Shown: positions 31,438 through 46,505, numbered from the stretch's first letter. The stretch: DNA of 64,000 bases from Ditylenchus dipsaci (GCA_004194705.1 SADC01000542.1:21989-85988), one strand, 5' to 3'. Notes: generated by a model from the sequence alone, not told the origin. Program-made: numbers and translations.

Positions 31438-32458
31438 CTTTTTATTATTGTTCATTTATTTTTATTTTAGACATTTTGTTTCTTAAATTTTTTTATTTGT
31501 TGTAATAACGAATCCAGTGAGCTGCCACAATGTGTTTATCACAAGTTTTGAACATAAAATTTAGTAGTCTGTTTTTAGCATCCGAAAACAGCCTCCTCAT
31601 TGTGTATGCGCGTTAAGACTATCTCAGTTATTCCGACAAGTAAGTCAGAAGTCAAAAAATAGAGAACCGAGGTCCAAATATTTATCGAAGTCGAAAGTTG
31701 CAAAAAACTAATTTTCACACTTAATTTAAATTTTTCAACAATACTCTTTTCATTCGGCCTTCTTGATATTTTTTCATGATTTCTTTTATTTAACCATACT
31801 TAGTTAGGCCTTTTTCGTAACACTTAATCAGCTTATCAGCGTCATTCCAGAGATTTTTTTGCTTCCACCACTGCTGTCGACACAGCTTATTCAAAAGCCT
31901 TTATAGTTTTTGATATCACTTTAAAGTCGTCTGTCAATCATCTTTCGATTACTTTTTTCATGGCACTTTGTTGTGTCTCCTTCTTCTTAGTCTCTCCCTA
32001 GGTATTCACCCGGAGGTGGAGGCGTAGTGTAATGGCAGCAGGTTGGCCCGGTAATTCAGAAGAGCTAGTACAATTTCAGCCATCACCATTTTCCTCTGGA
32101 CAGTCAATCCAATATGACACATTTAAACTCTGTCCTCAAGGTCTTTCAACTTGGATTAACCCAAGGGTCCCCTAAAAATCTATCGAATATTTTGTCTCAG
32201 TAATCCATCGGGAAAAATGTTACAGTAATAAAGGTCTAGGAAGCCAAATACCTAGTTGTGTTTAATTGCTGCAGACAGTAAGAAGTTCAACTAACAAATT
32301 TTCATTAACATAATTACACTCACAAAAAACTAGCCGAAGCTTCACCCTCTTCAAACATAGTATTTCTAAATAGCACATGAACAGAGAAATTGTCATAAGC
32401 TGCTAAAGTCATAAGCTGCTAGTCATAAGCTGTTAATCCAGCTTGAAACCCTTAAAAC

Positions 32459-33584
32459 TAGGGTTGAGTGATGGTAATTACCCGGGTAATTCTCCGGGTA
32501 ATTACCCGGGTAATTACCCGGAGAAATACTAAGTATTTCTCCGTAAAGAAAAATCAGAGAAATACTATTTTTAGTATTTATTGCAGTTGACCTTCGATAT
32601 TTTTACTGAAAACTGTTTTTTCTGCTGCTCTATTCGTATTATAGATGGAAAATTTTGATGTCTGAATTCAAGCCTTTTCCTGGTGTTGAAATTACTACAA
32701 TCGAGTTAAAGAAAAAAATGCAAATGGGAATCTAACAGGGTCGGTTTGTGCAAGTTCTGCAATGCTGTCTACAAGTCAGATGAGAAAAGAATGAAGAAAC
32801 ACTTGGAGGTTGGTTCTTATAAAAGTATGAAGCGTTCTAATTTTCTGTTTTTGCTTAAGAATTGCGTCAAAGTCGGAGCCGGGGAGGCAATGTTTACTTT
32901 CTAATTATGCAGGAATCACTTCCCGCTTGAGCCATGCTTCTCCTTTACACTACTGGTCTCCTTTTTAATGTCAAAGGTTCGACTCCCAGCTGATACATTT
33001 TTTCATTATTTTATTTTTCTGCGATATCTTCTTGATTTTTATGCTGATATCTTTTAAATGTTTTTATTTTACAAGTATAATTGCTTTCTTCATAGAAAAT
33101 TTTATGGCAATTATGGTCGAAAAATATCACAATCGCCACTAACCATTCACTTTTTATTAGGATTAACTATTAACCAATCCACCTACCCTACTCAGCCAGA
33201 AATTTTTTGTTTAGGTATCACTTAGATGGTTTAGGTATCATCAAGAGGTTTTGAGTGATATCCAGATGGTTCGGGTACTATCCAGGGGGTTTGGGTACCA
33301 TCCATGTGATTTGGGTACCATTCAGGTGGTTCGGGTAACATCCAGGTGTTTTGTGTGATAATCAGATGGTTTGGGTACTATCCAGAAGATTTGGTTACCA
33401 TCCAGGTGTTTCGGGTAACATCCAGATGGTTTAAGCACTATCCAGGTGATTTGGGTAACATCCAGATGGTTTAGGTATTAGCAAATAGTATTTCTCCGCT
33501 TTTCGGGTAATTACCGGTAATTACCCGGGTAATTACCCGGGTAATTAGCCGGAAAGTATTTCTCCGGAGAATTACCCAACCCTA
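32459..33584 (+). mobile_element. hAT-family element 1, unit 2
   Basis: It is 1126 bp and ends TAGGGTTG and CAACCCTA, with the same 8-bp duplication CTTAAAAC at 32451-32458 and 33585-33592. It came with the unit, not as a new insertion, because the site and duplication are the same as in unit 1. The BED relic and 20-bp minisatellite are retained. Confidence 0.85.
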
Positions 33585-33941
33585 CTTAAAACCACTCCAC
33601 AAAAGTATCAGTGAATCTCTTTGCATGTTTGTTTGCGAAGATGCAACGATGGTTTTTGAAATTTCTGCTGTACAGTCTTGCTAGATTGAACATTGAGAAC
33701 GTTAAAGATTCACTAAGTCAATAAAAAACAAAATAAAATTCCTATCTTTTTCAAAATACATGATGACTGAACATAAAAATAATTTTTCTGGAAAATTCAT
33801 TAAAATTTCTCGAGATATTTCCCATTTAACATCTCTAAGAAATACAGAACAAAAAAGTTAATGTATTATTTTCAAATGCTTTTCAAAACAACATTAACAT
33901 AAAAAAATTGCGGACACTGGAAATCTTACCCTCTTCTACTT

Positions 33942-34181
33942 TTAAAACAAAACAGTAGTAGATTTGATCACTGACGCTAGTCTACAGTCCTTTTCCATTA
34001 TGACGGTTTGCTTAGCAAGCTTCAATTCCTGACATATGTGCATGTTATCAAAGTTGACGGCCCACATGTAGCACGGTATCCTAGCTGATGATAGAGAAAG
34101 ATTCCAACTAGTAAAGAATGACCCTGATTGAATGGACTTGGTAGACCACACAGCATTCTTTGACTCACACACCCAATACAA
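33942..34181 (-). pseudogene. Merlin transposase N-terminal relic, unit 2
   Basis: Its translation is identical to that of the unit 1 relic at 21616-21855. Confidence 0.7.
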
Positions 34182-34794
34182 TATTCATCTCCATATATAG
34201 TAGTCATTATGCAGAATAAACCTGTAAGTGATCCCGAAGTTGAGTTCGCTGATGATGGCGCATATGCTACCCACAAGATCACAGTTCATCGTTTATTTGA
34301 GCAAATTCGACACAGTAAAAGCATAAATGATATCTTCCTTTGACATTCGAAACAGATCTCGTAGTAAAAGATATTCGAAATCCAAATTTTGGCAGAGAAC
34401 AGCTTTGTGACCAAAGTGAAACGCATCTTGTCTATAAACAAATTTGAAAAAGTACTGACAGCATTATTCGATACAACTTTGAAAATATTTTTTCACGAAA
34501 AAACAACAGGGAGGACTAAGGCGAAAAACGAAAACAAATTGTAGACTAGCACCGATATAATTTTTTTTGAAATTTTATTTATTCATATTTATCATTTATC
34601 ACTTCACGAAATTCATTGAAATAGACTATACAATAATAATTGGTTAGATTACAAGAAGGAAAACTTGATTTTAGCTAAAATGAATTTTCGTTGAATTAAA
34701 GAACCTCAAAGTTCGCAACCCATGTGAATAAAACTTTTAATTTGAGCTTTTAAAAATAAACTTTCTACTTTTCTATTATTACTGTTATTACTTT

Positions 34795-34825
<31 letters not shown>

Positions 34826-36669
34826 CTAAGCGATCTCGACACACTTCACAGGACATTACATGCCGATACTACCTATGTAGCTTAATCTGCGTGTTTTCTT
34901 TTCGATTTGTTATGGATCCGACGCCAAATTTCAAAGTAGGAGATCATCTATTTAAAATGCATCATTTTCGACGTCTTTTTTGAACGAAAGCTTCTTTTCA
35001 TTTTTGACCTCATTTTTAAGCCTTCGAAGTCAAAAAAGTCCGAAAAAACCGAAGTTTGGGAAAAAAACTCGAAAAATTCTTTGTCAACCCCCGATTCTGA
35101 CACCGGATTCATGTTCAGGCACACCAATTTACTTTAGAAAGTGTTCTCGGGAAAAGATTTGGACCACTTTCAGTGGCTGTAAAAAGGTGTGACCCACGGA
35201 CCATCCCGACCCAAATACTATATAGAGATACTATCTATGTAGTTTAATCCGTGTGGTTTCTCTCCGATTTTGATGTTTTTCATTAAACCGAGAGCTTCCA
35301 GGCTGCTAAATACTGTTTTCGATGTTCCTAGCATAATGGTGGGGCAGTAAGACACCTTGAAAATTATTCAAAAAACACTTTCCGATCTGATGCAAATTCA
35401 AAGTCCAGTCTCAACATTTCATCTCAACATTGGCCTTTGACTGTTCAAAACTGGCTTCATGAGAAAATTTTCAGCTGCGATTGATTGGGTATAGAACACG
35501 GACATATTCAATCATTAAATTGAAAACGGTTGACTAGGACAAGAGCAATACAATATTATTCTTAGTTTTTGGCTATTTTTGTAAAAAGGTAATAAATTTA
35601 TTTAAATTTTTTAAGTTTGACTTCTTTCTGTATTTCTGACCTTGTGTACAAATTAGACTTAGGATGGTCGAATCGTGTATAATGTATTATTAGTTACAGT
35701 ATTATTTCCTGTCAGACATTTTCAAATTGTTACAGCGTATTTTTTTTATTAAACTTCATATTTGTATTTAGGCTATGGTTAAATAGATGAATAATAGAAG
35801 CGTAATTGTTTGCCAGTAAACTTTTGCCGCTGGTATTTTTCTGCCAATAATATGTTTTCGCCAATAGCTTTCTTTCCACCGTACTTTTATTTACTTGTCA
35901 GGCAAATTATAGTCAAGAAAAGAACACATCAGTAAACGGAAAGAACACTGGCAGTGCAAAAATAATGTTGTGAACAATGTTTTTCTTGCAGAACATATAA
36001 AAATAATCGGCCTTTACAACCCATTTTCACATTTGGTCCCTAATTTAACAGGCGGACGCAATGGAGAGAGTCGTTTATAGGTAATTTCATAGACAACCAA
36101 CCAAACCAAAAAACGCGGACGCAATGGAGAGCTGGACGCAATGGGGAGCGACGCTATGGAGACCGTCGACTGTACAGGGAAAAAAGCGTATATGAAAAGT
36201 GTATACAGTGTCAATTGGGAAACAGACTTTTTGATTCAAACGTTTTTGGAAGAAGTTGACAAGTTCATTATTGCGAAAAGTCACCAAGTTTTACTGCACA
36301 AAACACCTGCGTAAAAATTTCTCAAAAGTTTAACTGATTTTTGTTGTTGCTGAACGCTTAATCAATTTTGTCTTGTAACATTCTAAATGTGTTAGCATGC
36401 CTGACATTCTTGTTTCACGTGAAAAATGAAAAGCTAGGAAAGCGGCAATGACAATAACATTGGCGCACTGACGTCAGTATGGCAGTGACACATGAGTGAA
36501 AATAACATGGACACCTTGGTTTGACTGTCATTGTCAGTGTCATTAGCGCTATGCGCTTAATTTTGCGCTAAACAAAATTATTTACTTATAATAAATATTT
36601 TGTTACCATTATAAAGATCAGTAAAACATAGCTAGATGATAAAAATAAAAAAAGTTGTTGTTCTCTGTT

Positions 36670-36930
36670 TACCGTATATTCTCGATTAGAAGGCCCCTCT
36701 CTAATAGAAGGCCCTCTAATAGAAGGCCCCCCTTGAGGACCTATATATCAGCCTAGAAAAATAAATTCGCAAATCTGTTTTTCGCGTTTTCTTAGTTAGC
36801 ACGAGCTCACTTGATTCCACTTTTAAAATTTTAGTTGAGCACCCAAAAATCTCAAAATCGAAATATTTTTTCCGACTTTTTTAGGGTTGAAAATAGAAGG
36901 CCCGGGCCTTCTAATAGAGAATATACGGTA
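36670..36930. mobile_element. ACCGTAT-family MITE, unit 2
   Basis: This is the unit 2 copy of 24347-24614, shorter by a few bases in the GGCCCC repeats and T runs. Confidence 0.75.
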
Positions 36931-36994
36931 TTATTTAATTTTGTTTTTTGCTGTGGTAAAAAAGGAAGATATGGGTAGAAAGATATGGGTACTG

Positions 36995-37897
36995 ATCTAC
37001 TTCAGGAGTCCATAGTCGCTTTAGGCGTCCAAGATGAGTTTAGGCGTCCAACGCGAAAATCGAGCGTCCACAGGACTCGAACAAAAAATTTAGGCGTCCA
37101 AAAAATAAATTAGGCGTCCAATGTATTTTATAGACAAATTTTCATATTCAACAAATTAAAGCATTATTTTTATTGGTCATAGGATATCATTTTTTAAAAA
37201 ATATGAACACTTGAACAAATTTGTAAACTATTTTTCTTTAACATATATTTAAGGATCAAATGGGTACATTTCACGAATTGCTTCTAGCATATTTTCAAAG
37301 ATACGTTCGTTTTTGTGCATTCTTTTCTAAGAAAATACTCTAAAAATAGCACTGAACAATAGTTTTATTTGTTCGATAATTCAAAGTTCAATGAGTTTTG
37401 TGAATATAACCTCATACTCTTAAAAGATAGAATTTCAACACAGTTTTGTTGACTGGGGTCTACCGCGTAAAAAAACTCTGGTATGCATGCTTTTTACATG
37501 CATCCAGAGTCGCTTTCGAGAGATTTGTGTCTAAGGTGTGGGGGTGTGCGCATCTCAACTCCAAGCCCCCAGCCCCCTGCGCCGACGAAGGGGGCGCAGG
37601 GGCTTGAGAATTTGAGATGCGCACACCCACATACCTTAGACATGATTCCGAGAAATGCTCTCGATCATAAAATGCATATATGTTCTTTTTGCAATGTCCC
37701 AGTGACCAAAACGTGGTATAATACTTGTGTACTGTTTCTTTTAAAACGTTTCTTTTAATTGTTATGATGACTGACATTCATATGAATAAAATGGTTTTTT
37801 TACTTGGACGCCTAAATTTTTTTGGACGTTTAATTTTTATTCTTGGACGCCTCATTTTTTTGGACGCCTAAAGCGACTATGGACGCCTAAAGTAGAT
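36995..37897. mobile_element. GGCGTCCAA foldback element with nested hairpin, unit 2
   Basis: This is the unit 2 copy of 24679-25584, including the nested GTCTAAGG hairpin at 37529-37641. Confidence 0.7.
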
Positions 37898-40800
37898 TAA
37901 AGCCAAGATATGGCTAAAATCTGAATATATTGAAATAAAAATTGTAAATAAAATTTCATTTTCTTGATTACGCGTTTCAGCACTTGACCGCACACAATAT
38001 TCTGAACACGAATTTGGACTATTTTGAATAGACAAAGTTGAACTAAACTTTTATGTAAAATTGGGTATCGTTCTTGGATTGACAGCTTGGCATGGATTAT
38101 TTTTACATCGGTCAGGCTGCTAATAAGGTATTATTTTTATGGCCTGTTGGATTTTTTTTATAGACAAATTTGGACTACAGTATAATGAGAAAAAGAACAT
38201 GTATATTTTTTACAAACTTTTATTTTATTGTATAATTTTTATATTTCTATAAATGCCGAGGCTATGTCGAAAATAAACATTCCGGCTTTTCTGGCTTCAA
38301 ATGGCTTCTTTTTCTCTTTCTCACATAGAGGTTAGATACGGAAAGACCGTCTAAAAGAGCATCCTTGTCCAAACTTTGTCATTGAAAGGAAATTCCAAGA
38401 TCAGTTAGTACTTAAGAAGTACATTAACAAAGGTGAAAGATGACTGAGACCAGACAGTGATCAGAGTAGATAATTAAACTTTTACCTTTTGTACAACGAG
38501 ATATTCCAGTAAGTTTTATGCTGAATTCTTAACTTCGACCCACATCTAGGATTTGAATAATTTTAATATATGTTTCACACAATTAACAAAAAAGCGAAAA
38601 ATTGTTTTTTTTCTGTAAAATCTTACCAGCAAATTAAGTCATGTACTCTGCCTCTTCATCTATTAAATGATCGAATGAATAAAAGTTTTATCAAAGTCGG
38701 ACCTCGATAGACCGGCACCTCGATAAACCGGAACACTTGATAAACGGCACCCTATCGACACTTGATCTTGCCAGGTACTCGACACTTTAAAGAAAACGAC
38801 ACCCGAAAAACCGGAAAATTCGCAATTCGATTTCGAGATTTCTGGGTGCTCAACCAAAATCTGAAAAATGGAATCGTAGAGCTCGTGGGAGTTAAGAAAA
38901 AGTATCAAACAGCTTTGCAGAATATTGCTTCTACACTGAGATCCAGACCCTCAAAGTCGAGGAGGAGTCGCTTATTATAGGAAATACGGTAACTTACTTT
39001 TCTAACATTTTCGATTCTCTCCTGACATACTCTTTACTCTTTTAAAAAAACGAAATACTGAAATACTTTAACTATACTTGATCTTATATGAATGCGGTGA
39101 TGAGGTGAAGAAGAATAAAAGGTGATGAGATTGTTAGGGGAGGGGCTTCGCCCCCTCTCCTATCAATCTCATCATCACTTTTCCCTTCGGACGACACGTT
39201 TCGTGTCATTTACTCTACAATTTCTCATGAGTAGCACGACTCATAAGTACCCCTAGCTTAGTGCAGACTTCGCACACAACTGATTTAACGAACTCTTTCT
39301 CAGGTTTATTTTCCTAAACTTCTTAATACAAGTTTTATGTATCTAGCAAAGCATGGTGTATAACATACGTCGTCAAATTAGTTTGCAGGATTCATGATAA
39401 AAAAAAGTTGAGTTTATTTTAAAACCAGTCATCAGCAGGGTGCGTGGTGGCGGTGGTAATGGCTCAGGTAATGGCACCCAGGTAGTGGTGCCTAGGTGAT
39501 GGTATCCAGATAAAGGGACCCAGGTGGTATTACTCAGGTAGTGTTGCCTAGGTGGTGGTTCTCAGGTAAGGGTACCCAGATAGTGATGCAAGGATAGAGA
39601 TACCCAGGTAGTGGTACGAAGGTAGTTAGGACTTACATAATGCTCTGCTGCCACCACCTCTTAAAGGGAATCTCCAGCTTTTCTAGTTGATCTCATATCA
39701 AGAAAGCCAACGCAAGTACTAACTGATCTTAGAAATTCCTCTCAATGACAAAGTTCAGATAAAGAAGCAATTTGAAGCCAGAAAAGCCGGAATGTTTTTT
39801 TTCGACAAAGCCTCGGCATTTATGAAAAATTTTCATTCAAGTTTTTGAATAATAGCTTTTCACCCAAAGAATAGGCTAATAATATATTTAAAAGTGTATT
39901 TGTAGTCACTAAGCAATCTATGTATGTGATTTCTCGTAAAAACAAAAAATTGAAAAATCACGAAAGTTGAACAGGATCGCGAAATTTTTTAAAAAATCTT
40001 GATCCCAAAAATCCGACTAAGCACCACTATTCTATTGACAAAAATAGCAAGTCAAATTTCAAATTTCTTTGATTTGCTGCTCGAAGATATAGCCGTAGTT
40101 TTTAATAAAAGTAACAAATTAGATATATGTTAGCAATCAAACGACTGCAATAAAATACGTGTGTCAAGGAAATTTTTATTCGAAAAATTAAACTATAATT
40201 ATAAAATTTCGTATAATGCCTTTTTAACCATGACTATCATCTCTGACAGCCAACATTACCAAAATTTTTAGCACAAAAAAGCGATGAGATAAAGTATCTC
40301 TATATAGTGTTTGGGTAAGGGGGGGGAGCGGGGGGGGGGGGGGGTTGTGTTGCGCTAAATGACAAAATTTTGTTTCAAAATTCATATTTTTCGACGCTTT
40401 CTTTTTTTAACGATAGCCGAAACGCTGAAATTTTTTACCAAAATGAAGAGCGAGCCGATTGGCCGACAGAATTTTGTTCTTGATTAGATTGAGACCGACC
40501 ATTGTTGAAAAGACCTCACTGTTTGTCATACGACAAAGAGAACGCATCGAAATTGTTTTGAATCAGGCACTTGCCTGAGAGACAAAGGTTCGATCGAGTA
40601 TAACTGAGCTTTCATCTTTGAGCCTGAAAATATCAGATAATTGTTGAGAAAAGTACGAAATAAAAACTGATAACAAATGACTAAAATTGTGTATGAGCTG
40701 ACACGAAAAAAGGACAAAAATTCAAAAAAAAACTTCGAAACTTTTTAAAAATTAAAAAAAAACCACATGGGGACCAAGCTGTTTTTTGGCACCCGATTCT

Positions 40801-41155
40801 TGAATAGAGCCGCTAGTACTTCACTTGGCCACCGACTTTCTGACTTTTATCCAAGCATAGACTTATTATAATGAAATTATTGATAAGTATCATTACAACG
40901 GTTCATATACCGCATATCAGTTTTGAGTTATTTTTGATTTTTGGTCGATTGAAATATAACCCGACATGTTGTCGTACAGGAAAAAACACGGTACACAGGG
41001 TTTCTGAGTATTGCGAATTTCAATAATATTTTTACGAGGGCTTTTGCGCACCAGCAAAACACCGTGAATGAAATAAGTGGGCTCACTCAAATCGATTCGA
41101 AATACTAAATACTTTTTAGACTACATGTATAAGCTTGTTATTGATAACGATAACA

Positions 41156-41260
41156 AGCGAGGAGGAAGCACAGACAAGTCACATCTACGCCTGCGATGAG
41201 ACTGCAGTCTGGCTTAATTCGAGCTGGTTCACGATTTTTAAGGGCGCAGAGCTAAAGAGG
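41156..41260 (+). pseudogene. pogo/Tigger-like DDE fragment, unit 3
   Basis: This is the unit 3 copy of 16573-16677, with the same DET box. Confidence 0.5.
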
Positions 41261-42449
41261 TAGTAGTTTTTCTTATACTGACTATTGATTGGTTTAAAAA
41301 AACTGTATAGTTAGAGCGGTATTCGTATTGCGTCTCAAACACATAATTCCACAATAAAGTCAACAAATAAATGTATACCGTATTCTCTCTATTAGTTCCA
41401 CACTCTCTATAAAACAGACACCCCCAACTTCGAAGACCTATATCTCAGCTCATAAATAGGATTTCGCAAATCTGTTTTTTGCCTTTTCTTAACTCCCACG
41501 AGCTCTGCCGATTCCACTTTTACAATTTGGGTTAGTCGGTTAGGGCGATTTTTATTCGCTACTAGGTTAAAAAATTTACTATTTTTTTTTAAACAAGAAT
41601 TTTTTTCTAGGAAAGGAAAGTTTCCGGGAATTCCGGACATCTATACAGAAAAAAAGTTAATGTACTATTTTCAACTGCTTTTTAGATAAGTATTAACATA
41701 GAAAAAATTGTGAACATTGGAAACGGTATCCTCTTCAACTTTTAAAACAAAGCAGTAATAGGTAAAATTTTTTTATTTTTTTTGCTTTTTAAATTTTATA
41801 TTACATTTATTATTTATCATTTTTTCGATGAAATAAGTTCTTACTGAAATAGGAAGCTTGAAGACTCGTAGTCCATGCGAAAAAAACTTTTAGTGTTAGC
41901 TTTTTGAAATAAAATTTATATTGTTCTATTATCATTATTTAAATATTTATAAATAACTTTTTTACTGAGCGGTTTTGACAGACTTGACAGAAAATTGCAT
42001 GCCAATACTATCTATGTGATTTGATCTGTGTGGTTCTCTCCGCTAAATGACAGTAGCGTCGAAAATGTTTTTTCTATGAAAGAAAGTTTTCCGGGAATTC
42101 GGGACATCTATACAGAAAAAAATTAATGTACTATTTTCAACTGCTTTTCATAACAGAATAAACATAGAAAAAAATCATGAATATGGAAATACCGTATTTC
42201 CTCTAATAGAAGCAGCCCTCCTATTATAAGCCCCCCCCTCTAAATAAGCCCTCTGGAGGTCATCCAAAATATAAAGCCCCCCCCCTCTAATATAAGCCCC
42301 CCCTCCTCTAGTGTGTATCCTGAAAATATGAGCTTCCTTATATACCGTATTTCTTCTAATAAAAGCCCCGGGCTTCTATTTTATGGATGTCCTCCAGGGG
42401 GGGAGGGGCACTTGTATTAGAAGGGGGCGGTGGCTTTTATTTTCGGAAG

Positions 42450-43390
42450 TCGCCGCGCAGAAGGCGCGGAAAAAAGTTTTGAGTCATAATTTTTTTACGC
42501 CATCCTCTGATCGCTTCTAATTTTCCACATAACATTGTTGAAAAAGCGTTTAAACATCAGAAGCACTGATCTATATTCATAGTTTACCCACTGTTTCTCT
42601 CGGAGGCGTTCTAGCTAAATTTATTTTGGGCGTATTGGAATTTATTTGGAAAATTTTAATTTTTCAGCAAATTTTGTTTTAACTTTTCTATTAGTGAGTA
42701 TTAGTGAGTTCGGTTTACGTTTAAGGAACAAGAAAATAAGCTGGCAGCATAGGTCAGATAAAAAGAAGGCATAACGAAAAAAAAATAATAAAAAATATTC
42801 GCAGATAATTATCTTAATTTCGCAGCAATTTTCGTCTCGCTCTTTTCTTTTTGATTTTCTAACCCTTTTTTCGAAAAGTACAGGGTGAGTCGAGAAATCG
42901 AACACTTTTAATAGGCCGTAACTTTTTGTCTAGGACAAATTCCGAAATTCTGTGAACGCAGAACAACTCAATTTTTCATAGGAATTTATTGATATATAAT
43001 GTGAAAACACAATTTTCGCTTGCCCCCCCCCCCCCCTGTGGTTTGGCCTTGGCAATCCAGAGGCTATTCTCAGACATTCTGCAAAGTTATTACACTAAAT
43101 AACACTTTAGCTACACAATTTTGTTAATACTTTCAGAAAAGATATGTAAACTAATAGAAAAGGTGAAACAAAATTTACTGAAAAATTAAGATGATTTGCT
43201 GCGAAATTCAATACGCCCAAAATAAATTTAGGTAGAACGCCTCAGAGAAACAGTGGGTGAACTATGAATATAGAATAAGTGCTTTTGATGTTTAATTGCT
43301 GTTTCAACAATGTTATATAGAAAATTAGAAGCGATCAGAGGATGGCGTAAAAAAAGTTTGACTCGAAATTTTTCCGCGCCTTCGGCGCGA
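42450..43390. mobile_element. Long foldback element, unit 3
   Basis: This is the unit 3 copy of 17831-18775. Several one-base losses are present, but the arms still pair. Confidence 0.75.
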
Positions 43391-43567
43391 CGAGTTTCAA
43401 AAAAAAAAGAAAAAAAAAAGTACCACCCTTTCGTCAATAGCTTCTTTTCGAAAGTGCTCTTATTAACTTGTCAGGCAGATTATCACTAATTTGGTAGCTC
43501 ATCTCGATGACTTGATTCAGTTTATTTCCTTTTCTTGTCTTGACTACTCATATAGCTTATTTATTAA

Positions 43568-43706
43568 ATGCGTTATTAAAATTTGCGGCAAAAAAAGTAT
43601 TTAGGCAAAAGCAGATTTGCGGCAAAAAAAAGTATATTGTAGACAAAAAAGTATTTTTGCTCACACATTGCGGCAAAAAAAATTATTTGCGGCAAAAAAA
43701 GTATTG
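43568..43706. mobile_element. TTTGCGGC minisatellite insert, unit 3, degenerate
   Basis: This is the unit 3 copy of 18948-19106 with fewer and more altered monomers (for example TTTAGGCAAAAGC, TTGTAGACAAAAAAG). The left flank is also altered. Confidence 0.55.
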
Positions 43707-46177
43707 CCTTTTTATTATTGTTCATTTATTTTACCTTAAGTTTCCCGAAATTTTTTGTTGTGATAACGAATCAGTGAGCTGCCACAATGTGTTTATCACA
43801 GTTTTGATCGTTATTTGAGCAAATTCGACACAGTAAAAGCATAAATGATATCTTCCTTTGACATTCGAAACAGATCTCGTAGTAAAAGATATTCGAAATC
43901 CAAATTTTGGCAGAGAACAGCTTGTGACCAAAGTGAAACGCATCTTGTCTATAAACAATTTGAAAAAGTACTGACAGCATTATTCGATACAACTTTGAAA
44001 ATATTTTTTCACGAAAAAACAACAGGGAGGACTAAGGCGAAAACGAAAACAAATTGTAGACTAGCACCGATATAATTTTTTTTAAATTTTTATTTATTCA
44101 TATTTATCATTTATCACTTCACGAAATTCATTGAAATAGACTATACAATAATAATTGGTTAGATTACAAGAAGGAAAACTTGATTTAGCTAAAATGAATT
44201 TTCGTTGAATTAAAGAACCTCAAAGTTCGCAACCCATGTGAATAAAACTTTTAATTTGAGCTTTTAAAAATAAACTTTCTACTTTTCTATTATTACTGTT
44301 ATTACTATTTGAATATATATATATATATAAAATATTTTTTACTAAGCGATCTCGACACACCTCACAGGACATTACATGCCGATACTACCTATGTAGCTTA
44401 ATCTGCGTGTTTTCTTTTCGATTTGTTATGGATCCGACGCCAAATTTCAAAGTAGGAGATCATCTATTTAAATGCATCATTTTCGACGTCTTTTTAACGA
44501 AAGCTTCTTTTCATTTTTGACCTCATTTTTAAGCCTTCGAAGTCAAAAAAGTCCGAAAAAACCGAAGTTTGGGAAAAAAACTCGAAAAATTCTTTGTCAA
44601 CCCCCGATTCTGACACCGGATTCATGTTCAGGCACACCAATTTACTTTAGAAAGTGTTCTCGGAAAAGATTTGACCACTTTCAGTGGCTGTAAAAAGGTG
44701 TGACCCACGGACCACCCCCACCAAATACTATATAGAGATACTATCTATGTAGTTTAATCCGTGTGGTTTCTCTCCGATTTTGATGTTTTTCATTAAACCG
44801 AGAGCTTCCAGGCTGCTAAATACTGTTTTCGATGTTCCTAGCATAATGGTGGGGCAGTAAGACACCTTGAAAATTATTCAAAAAACACTTTCCGATCTGA
44901 TGCAAATTCAAAGTCCAGTCTCAACATTTCATCTCAACATTGGCCTTTGACTGTTCAAAACTGGCTTCATGAGAAAATTTTCAGCTGCGATTGATTGGGT
45001 ATAGAACACGGACATATTCAATCATTAAATTGAAAACGGTTGACTAGGACAAGAGCAATACAATATTATTCTTAGTTTTTGGCTATTTTTGTAAAAAGGT
45101 AATAAATTTATTTAAATTTTTTAAGTTTGACTTCTTTCTGTATTTCTGACCTTGTGTACAAATTAGACTTAGGATGGTCGAATCGTGTATAATGTATTAT
45201 TAGTTACAGTATTATTTCCTGTCAGACATTTTCAAATTGTTACAGCGTATTTTTTTTATTAAACTTCATATTTGTATTTAGGCTATGGTTAAATAGATGA
45301 ATAATAGAAGCGTAATTGTTTGCCAGTAAACTTTTGCCGCTGGTATTTTTCTGCCAATAATATGTTTTTCGCCAATAGCTTTCTTTCCACCGTACTTTTA
45401 TTTACTTGTCAGGCAAATTATAGTCAAGAAAAGAACACATCAGTAAACGGAAAGAACACTGGCAGTGCAAAAATAATGTTGTGAACAATGTTTTTCTTGC
45501 AGAACATATAAAAATAATCGGCCTTTACAACCCATTTTCACATTTGGCCCTAATTTAACAGGCGGACGCAATGGAGAGAGTCGTTTATAGGTAATTTCAT
45601 AGACAACCAACCAAACCAAAAAACGCGGACGCAATGGAGAGCTGGACGCAATGGGGAGCGACGCTATGGAGACCGTCGACTGTACAGGGAAAAAAGCGTA
45701 TATGAAAGTGTATACAGTGTCATTGGGAAACAGACTTTTTGATTCAAACGTTTTTGGAAGAAGTTGACAAGTTCATTATTTGCGAAAAGTCACCAAGTTT
45801 TACTGCTTTGAAAACCTGCGTAAAAATTTCTCAAAAGTTTAACTGATTTTTGTTGTTGCTGAACGCTTATATCAATTTTGTCTTGTACCATTCTAAATGT
45901 TTAGCATGCCGAGACATTCTTGTTTGTCGTGAAAAATGAAAAGCTAGGAAAGCGGCAATGACAATAACATTATATTTTTGACGTCAGTATGCAGTGACAC
46001 ATGAGTAAAATAACATGGACACCTTGTTTGACTGTCATTGTCAGTGTCATTAGCGCTATGCGCTTAATTTTGCGCTAAACAAAATTATTTACTTATAATA
46101 AATATTTTGTTACCATTGTAAAGATCAGTAAAACATAGCTAGATGATAAAAAATAAAAAAAGTTGTTGTTCTCTGTT

Positions 46178-46442
46178 TACCGTATATTCTCGATTAGAAG
46201 GCCCCTCTCTAATAGAAGGCCCTCTCTAATAGAAGGCCCCCCCTTGAGGACCTATATATCAGCTAGAAAAATAAATTCGCAAATCTTTTTTCGCGTTTTC
46301 TTAGTTAGCACGAGCTCACTTGATTCCACTTTTAAAATTTTAGTTGAGCATCCAAAAATCTCAAAATCGAAATATTTTTTTTTCCGACTTTTTTAGGGTT
46401 GAAAAATAGAAGGCCCGGGCTTCTAATAGAGAATATACGGTA
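46178..46442. mobile_element. ACCGTAT-family MITE, unit 3
   Basis: This is the unit 3 copy of 24347-24614; both TACCGTATATTCTC ends are present. Confidence 0.75.
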
Positions 46443-46505
46443 TTATTTAATTTTTGTTTTTTGCTGTGGTAAAAAGGAAGATATGGTAGAAAGATATGGG
46501 TACTG

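Larger units (their letters stand above)
28169..40476. repeat. Array unit 2, 12,308 bp
   Basis: It is collinear with unit 1 from TTCTTGATTAGATTGAG to CAGAATTTTG and by my boundaries has the same length. Differences are mainly one-base gains and losses in homopolymers, plus substitutions concentrated in the first 700 bp. The first ~240 bp again hold the Merlin N-terminal relic on the minus strand (FKTISMRSLCRMT). Confidence 0.9.
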
